DNA of 11,171 nt, taken from assembly GCA_945866505.1 (NCBI GenBank), contig CAMBHH010000111.1, forward strand, positions 1 to 11,171, written 5' to 3'. The notes below the pieces were generated by a model. The model made no database searches. It saw nothing but the letters and a program-made list of their open reading frames with translations, and was not told the DNA's origin. This stretch comes from Flavobacterium psychrophilum (lineage in GTDB: Bacteria > Bacteroidota > Bacteroidia > Flavobacteriales > Flavobacteriaceae). The translations under genes and the position numbers were made by a program. Shown one piece after another: positions 1 to 6,481 of this stretch (positions are counted from its first letter, which is position 1; every line of letters starts with the position of its first letter).

Positions 1-174
1 AATGTAGTGAAAACCGCTTTCCAGCAACGTAGAAAAACCTTGAGAAATAGTTTAAAAACATTAAATTTGTCCGATGGTTTGAGAGAGGATGAAGTTTTTA
101 ACCTTCGCCCAGAACAACTTAGCGTGGAACAATTTATAGCATTGACCCAAAAAATAGAAGCCGATGGACTTTAA
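1..174 (+). CDS. rsmA: 16S rRNA (adenine1518-N6/adenine1519-N6)-dimethyltransferase RsmA/KsgA, C-terminal end only
   Basis: This is the last 57 codons of a gene that begins before the window. RsmA (KsgA) uses S-adenosylmethionine to dimethylate two adjacent adenines in the 3' terminal hairpin of 16S rRNA during late 30S assembly in the cytoplasm. The visible part begins [18 protein letters not shown], which matches the conserved 'F..RRKTLRN.L' segment at the start of the small helical C-terminal domain of KsgA. It ends with a helix-rich tail ([19 protein letters not shown]) typical of the family's last residues. The methyltransferase core lies outside the window and cannot be checked. The stop at 172-174 lies inside the start of mgtE (ATG at 164), so the two genes overlap by 11 bp and are probably co-transcribed. 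Identification rests on the tail only, but that motif is distinctive. Confidence 0.88.
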   Translation, partial: NVVKTAFQQRRKTLRNSLKTLNLSDGLREDEVFNLRPEQLSVEQFIALTQKIEADGL

Positions 175-1516
175 AATTAGCAAAGGATTTTCTAAAGAAT
201 TAAAAAAACACATCAAGAACAAAAACAAAAGGGAACTTGAAGTTTTGCTCAATGATTTGCACCATGCTGATATTGCTGAAATCCTCGAAGATTTAAGTTT
301 CAAAAGTGCTATTTACCTTTTTAAGGTATTAGATTCTGAAAAAACTGCCGAAATTCTACTTGAACTCGATGAAGATTTACGGGAAAAAATATTAAACCGG
401 CTTTCGCCAAAAGAAATCGCAGAGGAACTAGACGAACTTGAGACTAATGATGCTGCCGATATTATTGCAGAACTTTCAGAATTAAAGAAGGACCAAGTAA
501 TTTCAGAACTTCAAGATGAAGGTCACGCTAAAGATATTGTCGATTTGTTGCGTTATCCTGAGAATACAGCGGGAGGTTTGATGCACAAAGAATTGGTTAA
601 GGTTAACGAAAATTGGAATGTTTTCACCTGTATCAAGCAAATGAGAATCCAAGCCGAAAATATCTCCAGAGTACATTCTATTTATGTAGTTGATGATGAA
701 GATATATTGTTAGGAAGGTTGTCGCTCAAAGATTTGTTAACCACTTCTGCAAAAACGCCTATTAGCGAAGTCTATATCAAAAAATTAAATTCGGTCGATA
801 TTTATACAGAAGATGTTGAGGTGGCGCGTATTATGCAAAAATACGATTTAGAAGCCATTCCTGTTATGGATGAAATTGGTCGATTGGTCGGTCGGATCAC
901 CATCGATGATATTGTGGATGTAATCAAGGACGAAGCAACAGAGGATTACCAGTTAGCCGCGGGTATCTCGCAAGATGTTGAAGCCGATGACAGCATTATA
1001 GAATTGACAAAAGCCCGTTTGCCTTGGTTGGTGTTGGCGCTTTTGGGAGGTTTTGTCTCTGTAAAAGTCCTCGGATTATTTGGAGGAGCAATGACCAATC
1101 ACGGAAACTTATTCTTTTTTACACCCTTAATTGCTGCTATGGCAGGAAATGTTGGGGTACAATCTTCGGCAATAATTGTGCAAGGCTTGGCAAACGACAC
1201 CTTGAGTGGTTCCTTGTTCAACCGATTGATAAAAGAAGTTTCACTGAGTTTGTTGAACGGAGTAATTCTGGCCGCCATTTTGTTTTTGGGAAGTCATTTT
1301 CTTTTGAACGTAGAAATTATAATAGGAATTATTGTAACGATTGCCTTAATTTCTGTAATTATTATTGCATCGTTAATCGGGACATTTGTGCCTATTTTAT
1401 TGGATAAGTTTGGGATTGATCCAGCACTCGCAACTGGGCCATTTATCACAACTAGCAATGATATTTGCGGAATTCTTATTTATTTTACAATAGCCAGATT
1501 GATTTTAGGATTTTAA
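164..1516 (+). CDS. mgtE: Magnesium transporter MgtE
   Basis: MgtE is a homodimeric inner-membrane Mg2+ channel that closes when its cytoplasmic domain binds Mg2+. The 450-residue length is the usual family length. The domain order is complete: an acidic helical MgtE N domain (about 1-130, with repeats such as [13 protein letters not shown]), the linking motif TAGGLM at 135-140, two CBS domains (about 137-195 and 198-255), the DEATED connector at 256-261, and a membrane domain with five likely helices from about 285 to the end. Pore signatures are present: AGNVGVQSS at 327-335 and [15 protein letters not shown] at 419-433. D433 corresponds to the conserved pore aspartate (D432 in Thermus thermophilus MgtE). 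The ATG at 164 is the only reasonable start, since the next Met is residue 140, and it overlaps the rsmA stop. proC follows after 11 bp, suggesting one transcript. Confidence 0.96.
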   Translation: MDFKISKGFSKELKKHIKNKNKRELEVLLNDLHHADIAEILEDLSFKSAIYLFKVLDSEKTAEILLELDEDLREKILNRLSPKEIAEELDELETNDAADIIAELSELKKDQVISELQDEGHAKDIVDLLRYPENTAGGLMHKELVKVNENWNVFTCIKQMRIQAENISRVHSIYVVDDEDILLGRLSLKDLLTTSAKTPISEVYIKKLNSVDIYTEDVEVARIMQKYDLEAIPVMDEIGRLVGRITIDDIVDVIKDEATEDYQLAAGISQDVEADDSIIELTKARLPWLVLALLGGFVSVKVLGLFGGAMTNHGNLFFFTPLIAAMAGNVGVQSSAIIVQGLANDTLSGSLFNRLIKEVSLSLLNGVILAAILFLGSHFLLNVEIIIGIIVTIALISVIIIASLIGTFVPILLDKFGIDPALATGPFITTSNDICGILIYFTIARLILGF

Positions 1517-1527
1517 AACACACATAA

Positions 1528-2304
1528 ATGAAAGTACATATTATTGGAGGGGGAAATCTTGGAGTTTCCATAGCATTAGGATTAACTAGATTTTCGAAAA
1601 ATAACCAAATCACCGTTACTAGAAGAAATACGTCAAGTATTTTGTATTTAGAACAACTGGGTGTAACCGTTTCAACGGATAACAAACATAATATTCAAGA
1701 AGCAGATGTTATTATTCTCACCATAAAACCGTATCAAGTAAGCACCGTTTTGGCTGAAATTCTTCCTGTAATTTCCAATAAAGTTATTGCTTCAGCTGTA
1801 AGTGGATTGTCTATTGAAGCACTTCAAAACAAGATTGGCGACACACATAATGCTATTCGAATTATGCCCAATATTGCGGCACAGTTTGGCGCATCGGCAA
1901 CTTGTATTGCTTACAATGAAAAAGACAAAGAAAATGCACAAAATGTGGTGGCGCTTTTCCAAGATTTAGGAACTGCCCCTATTATTGACGAAAAATTAAT
2001 GGATGCTGCCACGGTTTTGGCGGCAAGCGGTACTGCTTTTGCGTTGCGTTATATTCGCGCTTCAATGCAAGCTGGAATCGAAATAGGATTTGATTGGAAA
2101 ACGGCTTTGGCTATTTCTGCACAAACCGTAAAAGGCGCTGCCGAAATGATTATGGAAGAAAACATACATCCAGAGCAATTAATTGATCGTGTAACAACGC
2201 CTCAAGGTTGTACCATTGCGGGACTAAACGAAATGGAAATGCACGGATTCAGTTCGTCATTGATTAGAGGGATTAAGACTTCTTTGAAGCAAATTAAAGG
2301 GTAA
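1528..2304 (+). CDS. proC: Pyrroline-5-carboxylate reductase
   Basis: ProC reduces 1-pyrroline-5-carboxylate to L-proline with NAD(P)H, the final step of proline synthesis, in the cytosol. The protein is 258 residues, near the usual 260-280. It starts with a Rossmann dinucleotide-binding loop (IIGGGNLG, glycines 7, 9 and 12). Family motifs follow in order: VSGLSIEALQ, RIMPNIAAQFG, the helical dimerisation region beginning LAASGTAFALRYI, and the C-terminal signature RVTTPQGCTIAGLNEME. In that signature a Gln sits where many ProC proteins have Gly (the usual form is TSPGGTT); from memory, Bacteroidota homologues often have a bulky or charged residue there, so I do not read it as a defect. The gene begins 11 bp after mgtE and ends just before a strong terminator, so it is likely the last gene of the rsmA-mgtE-proC run. 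There is no obvious functional link with its neighbours. Confidence 0.94.
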   Translation: MKVHIIGGGNLGVSIALGLTRFSKNNQITVTRRNTSSILYLEQLGVTVSTDNKHNIQEADVIILTIKPYQVSTVLAEILPVISNKVIASAVSGLSIEALQNKIGDTHNAIRIMPNIAAQFGASATCIAYNEKDKENAQNVVALFQDLGTAPIIDEKLMDAATVLAASGTAFALRYIRASMQAGIEIGFDWKTALAISAQTVKGAAEMIMEENIHPEQLIDRVTTPQGCTIAGLNEMEMHGFSSSLIRGIKTSLKQIKG

Positions 2305-2322
2305 AAATTTTCATAAAAATCA

Positions 2323-2359
2323 AAAAAGGGAATTTAGCATAAAACTAAATTCCCTTTTT
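2323..2359. terminator. Bidirectional rho-independent terminator between proC and nhaA
   Basis: A perfect 15-bp inverted repeat (2323-2337 with 2345-2359) surrounds a 7-nt loop. The stem core is GGGAATTTAG / CTAAATTCCC, flanked by A and T runs, so an RNA read in either direction ends in a run of U residues. It sits 18 bp after the proC stop and 19 bp beyond the nhaA stop, exactly where two convergent genes need a shared terminator. Confidence 0.93.
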
Positions 2360-2378
2360 GTATTTATTTCAAATCCAA

Positions 2379-3551
2379 TTATTTTTTCTGGATAGATATG
2401 GTCTTCCGAACTCGTTTTTTTAATATGAATTTCAACCAAACAAAACCCAAAGTTCCAGCTATAAATGACGCAATTAAAATAGCGATTTTAGAATAGGTGA
2501 TTACTTCTTCGCCATCATTTTTAAAGGCAAGCAACGTTATAAAAATAGACATCGTAAAGCCAATTCCGCCCAACATTCCTGCACCAATAATAGTTTTCCA
2601 TTTTAAATCTTTTGGCAATGCACATAAACCTAAACTCACTCCCAAGAAAGAAAAAAGAAAGATTCCCAATGGTTTTCCAACAACTAAACCCAGTAGAATT
2701 CCAAGTGAATTAGAATGAGTTAAACCATCTTCCCAGCCAGGATTAATGGCAATGCAAGTATTGGCAACAGCAAACAAAGGCAGAATTACAAATGCGACCG
2801 GTTTGTGTAGAAAATGTTGTAAAATAAAAGAAGGTGATTTCTCGCTTCCATCGCCAAAAGGAATGACAAAAGCCAGTAAAACCCCCGTAATAGTAGCGTG
2901 AACACCGGAATTTAGCATAAAATACCACATTGCAATTCCTCCAATTAGGTAAGGAATCAAGTTGTGAACCTTCATCCGATTCAGAATAAACAAACCACCC
3001 ATAATACCTAAAGCTATGGCTAAATTTACAAAAGCAATCGTCGTTGTGTAAAAAACTGCAATCACAATAATAGCTCCCAAATCGTCAATTACGGCAAGTG
3101 CAGTCAGAAATATTTTCAAGGAAGCTGGGACGCGACTTCCCAAAAGCGATAGAATTCCGATAGCAAATGCAATGTCTGTCGCCATTGGGATTCCCGCTCC
3201 GTTTTGGGTGGCTGTTCCAAAATTCAACAATAAAAACAATGCAGCAGGAACAATCATTCCGCCTACTGCTCCAAAAATAGGTAAAGCCGCATTTTTGATA
3301 CTAGACAATTCGCCATCATAGATTTCGCGCTCTAATTCCAATCCAATCAAAAGAAAGAAAATCGTCATCAATCCATCGTTAATCCAATGTGTGATGGAGT
3401 GGTGACCCATTTCAGTAGACCAAAACTGAATATATTCGGATTGAATAGGAGAATTGGCAAGGTAAAGCGACAAAATGGTTACAAAAAGAAGAATAAGTCC
3501 GCCTGCTTTTTCACTTTGAAAAAAGGATTTAAAGGTTTTTGTTAATTTCAT
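2379..3551 (-). CDS. nhaA: Na+/H+ antiporter NhaA
   Basis: NhaA exports Na+ or Li+ in exchange for two protons across the inner membrane and serves pH and sodium homeostasis. The 390-residue length matches the family (E. coli NhaA is 388). The N-terminus FFQSEKAGGLILL and the GLELEREI segment are typical. Key residues are visible: ATDIAFAIG at 124-132 (T125 and D126, the unwound-helix region of TM4), AVIDDLGAI at 153-161 with D156 and D157, equivalent to the ion-binding D163/D164 of E. coli, and VGKPLG with K293, equivalent to K300. NSGVHATITG (214-223) and GFTMSIFI (331-338) are further family motifs. The gene converges on proC with a shared terminator and is divergent from the dehydrogenase-VOC gene. 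A TAnnTTTG match lies 72 bp upstream of its start, inside a palindrome (see 3626-3654). Confidence 0.97.
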   Translation of the reverse strand: MKLTKTFKSFFQSEKAGGLILLFVTILSLYLANSPIQSEYIQFWSTEMGHHSITHWINDGLMTIFFLLIGLELEREIYDGELSSIKNAALPIFGAVGGMIVPAALFLLLNFGTATQNGAGIPMATDIAFAIGILSLLGSRVPASLKIFLTALAVIDDLGAIIVIAVFYTTTIAFVNLAIALGIMGGLFILNRMKVHNLIPYLIGGIAMWYFMLNSGVHATITGVLLAFVIPFGDGSEKSPSFILQHFLHKPVAFVILPLFAVANTCIAINPGWEDGLTHSNSLGILLGLVVGKPLGIFLFSFLGVSLGLCALPKDLKWKTIIGAGMLGGIGFTMSIFITLLAFKNDGEEVITYSKIAILIASFIAGTLGFVWLKFILKKRVRKTISIQKK

Positions 3552-3622
3552 ATTTTGAAATTTTTTGTTTCTATTATTCTAATTTTTTGTTTCAAGGTTA
3601 AATTAATGTATTGATTTTAGAA

Positions 3623-3630
3623 CAAACCTA
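3623..3630 (-). promoter_or_regulatory. Possible -7 promoter element for nhaA
   Basis: On the minus strand this reads TAGGTTTG, a full match to the Bacteroidota -7 consensus TAnnTTTG. It would start a transcript about 65 nt before the nhaA ATG. I see no TTG-type -33 element at the expected distance. Its last five bases (on the + strand, 3626-3630) form the outer end of the palindrome at 3626-3654, so the match could be a by-product of that repeat. Confidence 0.4.
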
Positions 3631-3654
3631 TGAGGTTTTTAAAACCTCATAGGT
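3626..3654. repeat. 29-bp palindrome, 14-bp perfect arms
   Basis: The arms ACCTATGAGGTTTT (3626-3639) and AAAACCTCATAGGT (3641-3654) are exact reverse complements around a single T at 3640. It lies in the spacer between the divergent nhaA and dehydrogenase-VOC genes, about 75 bp before the nhaA start and 150 bp before the other. It has no loop of useful size and no terminator position, so it is either an operator-like site or a copy of an interspersed palindromic repeat. I recall similar CCTATGAGG/CCTCATAGG palindromes from other flavobacterial spacers, but cannot verify that here. Confidence 0.75.
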
Positions 3655-3738
3655 CTTATAACATACCAATATCAGCGTATAATTTTATTTGTTGATTCAA
3701 TCAATCATACAAACTTAAACAATTATAGTACTAAATCC

Positions 3739-3788
3739 TTTTGGTAAAACGATAAACCGCATTTTTTTTGTTATTTTGGTAAACCAAA
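3739..3788. promoter_or_regulatory. TTTGGT palindrome and direct repeat upstream of the dehydrogenase-VOC gene
   Basis: The 10-mer TTTTGGTAAA occurs at 3739-3748 and again at 3774-3783, start to start 35 bp. The second copy continues into ACCAAA, giving a 14-bp palindrome (TTTGGT-AA-ACCAAA, 3775-3788) that ends 16 bp before the ATG at 3805. A weak -7-like TATTTTGG (3772-3779) overlaps it. The arrangement would suit a repressor site, but short A/T-rich repeats arise easily by chance here. Confidence 0.35.
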
Positions 3789-3804
3789 TATTGAAACACT
3801 TTTT

Positions 3805-5154
3805 ATGGACATCAAAATCCTTCATATCGATAGCAATCATCCATTACTTTTGACACAATTGCAGCAAGCTGGATTTGTAAATCACGAAGATTTCACTTCT
3901 TCTAAAGCAGAAATAGAAGCCAAAATCCACGAATATCAAGGAATTGTCATCCGCAGCCGATTCAAAATTGATAAAACATTTTTAGACAAAGCCACAAATT
4001 TACAATTCATAGCGAGAGTTGGAGCAGGTTTAGAAAGTATCGATTGTGATTATGCGTTATCAAAAAACATCCAACTCATTGCTGCACCCGAAGGCAATAG
4101 GAATGCGGTTGCCGAGCATACTTTGGGAATGATTTTGTCACTTTTTAATAATTTAAATCAAGCTGATAGCGAAATAAAATCAGGACATTGGAACCGAGAA
4201 AGCAACCGGGGTCACGAACTCGACGGAAAAACAGTTGGCATCATTGGTTATGGAAATATGGGAAAATCTTTTGCTAAAAAATTGCGGGGTTTTGAGGTAG
4301 AAGTTTTGTGTTATGACATTCAGGAAAATGTGGGCGATGCCAATGCCAAACAAGTTTCGCTCGCAGAATTACAGCAAAAAACAGATGTTTTGAGTCTTCA
4401 TATTCCTTGGACACCGGAAACCGATAAAATGGTGAATGCCGATTTTATCAATGCTTTCACAAAACCGTTTTGGATCATAAACACTTCAAGAGGAAAAAAT
4501 ATTGTCACCGCCGATCTAGTCAAAGCGATGCAATCGGGCAAGGTTCTTGGAGCTGGTTTAGATGTTTTGGAATATGAAAAATTGTCTTTTGAAACCCTTT
4601 TTCAAGACAAAAATACACCTGAGGCATTTCAATATTTATTGAATGCTAAAAATGTGATTCTCTCGCCACACATTGCGGGATGGACATTTGAAAGTCACGA
4701 ACGTTTGGCACAAGTAATTATCGATAAAATTAAGGCAAAATATTTTGGTCAAAACAAAGAAAATATAATCGAAAATCGAGTTACAGGAATTGGAGGTTTC
4801 TTTTTTAAGTCTAATGACACAAAAACATTAGTGTCTTGGTACGGAAAACATTTAGGATTAAAAACTGATGAATACGGTTCTACTTTTTGGTGGAAAGACA
4901 AATCAGGGAATGATTGTTCTACACAATGGTCGCCATTTTCGAATGATACAAATTATTTTGAGCCAAGCAAAAAAGAGTTTATGCAAAATTTCAGAGTACA
5001 CGATTTAGAAAATTTGTTAAAAAAATTAGGGGATGAAGGTGTAACAATTATTGGGGAAATGGAGACTTATGACTATGGAAAGTTTGGATGGATAGTAGAC
5101 CCAGAAGGAAATAAGATTGAACTTTGGGAACCAATTGATAAAGCATTTCAATAA
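3805..5154 (+). CDS. D-2-hydroxyacid dehydrogenase (SerA-like) fused to a C-terminal VOC domain
   Basis: This 449-residue protein has two parts. Residues 1 to about 316 form a complete NAD-dependent D-2-hydroxyacid dehydrogenase of the phosphoglycerate dehydrogenase-like group: substrate loop RVGAGLESID (71-80), GNRNAVAEHTLGMIL (97-111), Rossmann loop GIIGYGNMG (145-153) followed by D171 (consistent with NAD preference), and the catalytic triad R229 (NTSRG), E256 (GLDVLE) and H289 (SPHIAGW). Residues about 325-442 form a VOC fold (glyoxalase/bleomycin resistance/dioxygenase superfamily): RVTGIGGFFFKSND, WYGKHLGL, and VDPEGNKIELWEP. The usual metal-ligand histidines of glyoxalase I are not evident, although E439 in the last strand is kept. 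A short polar linker (QNKENIIEN) joins them. The substrate of neither half can be named; oxidation or reduction of a 2-hydroxy/2-keto acid is the family reaction. serA itself would normally be expected with serC, which is not here. Three small membrane genes follow. Confidence 0.88.
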   Translation: MDIKILHIDSNHPLLLTQLQQAGFVNHEDFTSSKAEIEAKIHEYQGIVIRSRFKIDKTFLDKATNLQFIARVGAGLESIDCDYALSKNIQLIAAPEGNRNAVAEHTLGMILSLFNNLNQADSEIKSGHWNRESNRGHELDGKTVGIIGYGNMGKSFAKKLRGFEVEVLCYDIQENVGDANAKQVSLAELQQKTDVLSLHIPWTPETDKMVNADFINAFTKPFWIINTSRGKNIVTADLVKAMQSGKVLGAGLDVLEYEKLSFETLFQDKNTPEAFQYLLNAKNVILSPHIAGWTFESHERLAQVIIDKIKAKYFGQNKENIIENRVTGIGGFFFKSNDTKTLVSWYGKHLGLKTDEYGSTFWWKDKSGNDCSTQWSPFSNDTNYFEPSKKEFMQNFRVHDLENLLKKLGDEGVTIIGEMETYDYGKFGWIVDPEGNKIELWEPIDKAFQ

Positions 5155-5193
5155 TTTTTATATTTTTACTGAAAACAATTAAACAATTTTGAT

Positions 5194-5565
5194 ATGTTAG
5201 ACAGGTATAATAACAAATACGCAAATTTTTCAGGTCGAGCTACCCGAAGTGAATACGGCTATTTCATTTTAATTTATTTTATGATAGTATTAGTTATTTG
5301 TCTACTCTTTTGGGTTACTAAAAATAACTTTAACTTAATTTTCAATTTGTGTATTTTTCAATTAGCAATTTTTGTTCCTATGCAAGCGGTTACAATAAGA
5401 CGACTTAAAGATTTAGGAATGAAATGGAGTTTTTCTCTTTTGATTTTTCTTCCATTTTTCAACATCCTTTTGATGCTTTATCTTTTATTAAGTCCTGGGC
5501 AAAGAGGAGAAAATCAGTACGGAGAAGATCCAAAAATGAGTTCACAAATTGTAGAATTTAATTGA
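5194..5565 (+). CDS. DUF805 family small membrane protein
   Basis: A 123-residue inner-membrane protein of unknown function. It shows the DUF805 landmarks in order: an N-terminal FSGRATRSEYGYF (12-24; the family's F.GR..R.EYW.F motif), hydrophobic helices at about 23-42, 48-66 and 80-100, the short RRLKDLGMKWSF loop (69-80; family form RRLHDxG), and the C-terminal SPGQRGENQYGEDP (100-113; family form PG..G.N.YG.DP). There is no signal peptide. It starts 39 bp after the dehydrogenase-VOC gene, and the DUF4234-like gene begins 55 bp after its stop, so it may share a transcript with both. Nothing in the sequence tells its role; family membership is clear. Confidence 0.88.
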   Translation: MLDRYNNKYANFSGRATRSEYGYFILIYFMIVLVICLLFWVTKNNFNLIFNLCIFQLAIFVPMQAVTIRRLKDLGMKWSFSLLIFLPFFNILLMLYLLLSPGQRGENQYGEDPKMSSQIVEFN

Positions 5566-5620
5566 AATTTCTAATATATTAAATCTGTAAAAACTAACTT
5601 TTATCTAAAATAATCAATCA

Positions 5621-6004
5621 ATGGAAAACACAATCACAGAACACTGGAACCAACCCAAAAACCCCATTCCCGTATTTAAAGTCGATCCTATAATAGTATT
5701 AATCTTAGGGTTTATCACCTGCGGATTATATCTTATTTATTGGAATCTTAAAGTAGCCGAAGTTCTAAATGCTGTGGCCGAAAGAGAAGTTATTTCTCAA
5801 CCCATTGCTATTTTTGCAGGATGTTGTTTTCCTATAAACATATATTTCTTTTACTTAGCAGGCAAAGACGCATTGCCTCAAGTTTATAAACGTATTGGTT
5901 ATCCTCAAAAAGACGATTCCACATTATTGATAGTTTTAGGGTTTTTCTTTCCAATGGCTGCAGCTATGATTGTTCAAAATGACATCAATAAATTATACAA
6001 TTAA
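5621..6004 (+). CDS. DUF4234-like small membrane protein
   Basis: A 127-residue protein with no identified function. A hydrophilic N-terminus (1-20) is followed by a helix at about 22-42 holding LGFITCGLYLIYWNLK, which resembles the DUF4234 hallmark (a glycine-rich I-T-x-G-x-Y-x-x-Y-W helix). Further helices lie at about 58-80 and 101-119, and the protein ends in VQNDINKLYN, like the family's tail of small polar residues ending in 'N.L'. Three cysteines (C34, C68, C69) sit in or near membrane segments. The next gene (DUF2752) starts inside its 3' end, so the two are probably translationally linked. The DUF4234 assignment is by motif memory and only moderately sure; that it is a real membrane protein gene is much surer. 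Confidence 0.75.
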   Translation: MENTITEHWNQPKNPIPVFKVDPIIVLILGFITCGLYLIYWNLKVAEVLNAVAEREVISQPIAIFAGCCFPINIYFFYLAGKDALPQVYKRIGYPQKDDSTLLIVLGFFFPMAAAMIVQNDINKLYN

Positions 6005-6443
6005 TACAAAATCAAGACGTAAAATTTACGGAATTATTGGCGCAGTTATGACGCTGATGATTCCGTTTTTTTTGCTGTTTTTCAATCAAAATACGCATCT
6101 CGAAACGGATCAGTCTTTGTGTCCATTAAAGATGCTTACGGGCTTTCCTTGTCCTGGCTGTGGAATCACAAAATCGTTAGTGTATTTTTATGAAGGAGAT
6201 ATATACAAAAGCTTGTATTATCACATTTTGGGACCTTTTGTCATTTTGTTTTGTATTGTCTCAATTGTAGTTCTTTCGTTAGAATTATTTACAAAAAAAG
6301 AATATATGAATCACTTGCTATTCAATAAAAAATTGGCCTATAGTTTGGCTATCTTTCTAGCATGTTATCATTTCATACGAATCATTTATTTTATAAGAAA
6401 TAATTCTATTGACGATATTTTGCAGCAGTCTATTTGGAGGTAA
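5979..6443 (+). CDS. DUF2752 family membrane protein with CPGCG motif
   Basis: A 154-residue membrane protein. The diagnostic stretch is CPLKMLTGFPCPGCGITKS (C48, C58 and C61), the DUF2752 motif in which a CP..xxTGxPCPGCGxT sequence follows a first helix (about 18-37); a Gly-Asp after it (EGDIYKSLYYHI) is also typical. Two further helices lie at about 84-103 and 118-138. The function of DUF2752 is not known; the paired cysteines could bind a metal or form a disulfide, which is inference. I chose the ATG at 5979. An in-frame TTG at 5970 would add three residues, and the next ATG (6048) would cut into the first helix. The chosen start overlaps the preceding gene by 26 bp, implying coupled translation. 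The gene converges with the acyltransferase gene across 37 bp. Confidence 0.85.
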   Translation: MTSINYTINTKSRRKIYGIIGAVMTLMIPFFLLFFNQNTHLETDQSLCPLKMLTGFPCPGCGITKSLVYFYEGDIYKSLYYHILGPFVILFCIVSIVVLSLELFTKKEYMNHLLFNKKLAYSLAIFLACYHFIRIIYFIRNNSIDDILQQSIWR

Positions 6444-6447
6444 AAAA

Positions 6448-6481
6448 ATCTAAAAAATCTAAAATCTGCAATCTAAAATCT
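6448..6481. repeat. Short tandem heptamer repeat (AAAATCT-like)
   Basis: ATCT recurs five times, starting at 6448, 6457, 6464, 6471 and 6478. The last three spacings are exactly 7 bp, giving AAAATCT, GCAATCT, AAAATCT. The repeat fills nearly the whole gap between the convergent DUF2752 and acyltransferase genes and runs into the stop codon of the latter. There is no hairpin here, so neither gene has an evident intrinsic terminator. Confidence 0.7.

Noticed and set aside
61..303. An 80-codon minus-strand frame opposite the rsmA/mgtE overlap
   Set aside because: It covers two supported plus-strand genes; its product is low-complexity Ser/Leu/Phe.
1024..1407. A 127-codon plus-strand frame inside mgtE
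   Set aside because: It is out of frame within the conserved mgtE membrane domain, and the mgtE frame has all family signatures.
3552..3804. A small gene or RNA in the divergent spacer
   Set aside because: I saw no open frame with a plausible product and no tRNA-like or riboswitch-like fold; only the two palindromic elements stand out.
3805..5154. Naming the dehydrogenase-VOC gene serA
   Set aside because: The dehydrogenase half belongs to the wider D-2-hydroxyacid dehydrogenase family, there is no serC next to it, and the VOC tail is not a serA feature, so the substrate is uncertain.
5970..5978. TTG at 5970 as the start of the DUF2752 gene
   Set aside because: It adds only MFK before an ATG at 5979; ATG is the more likely start and nothing upstream favours TTG.
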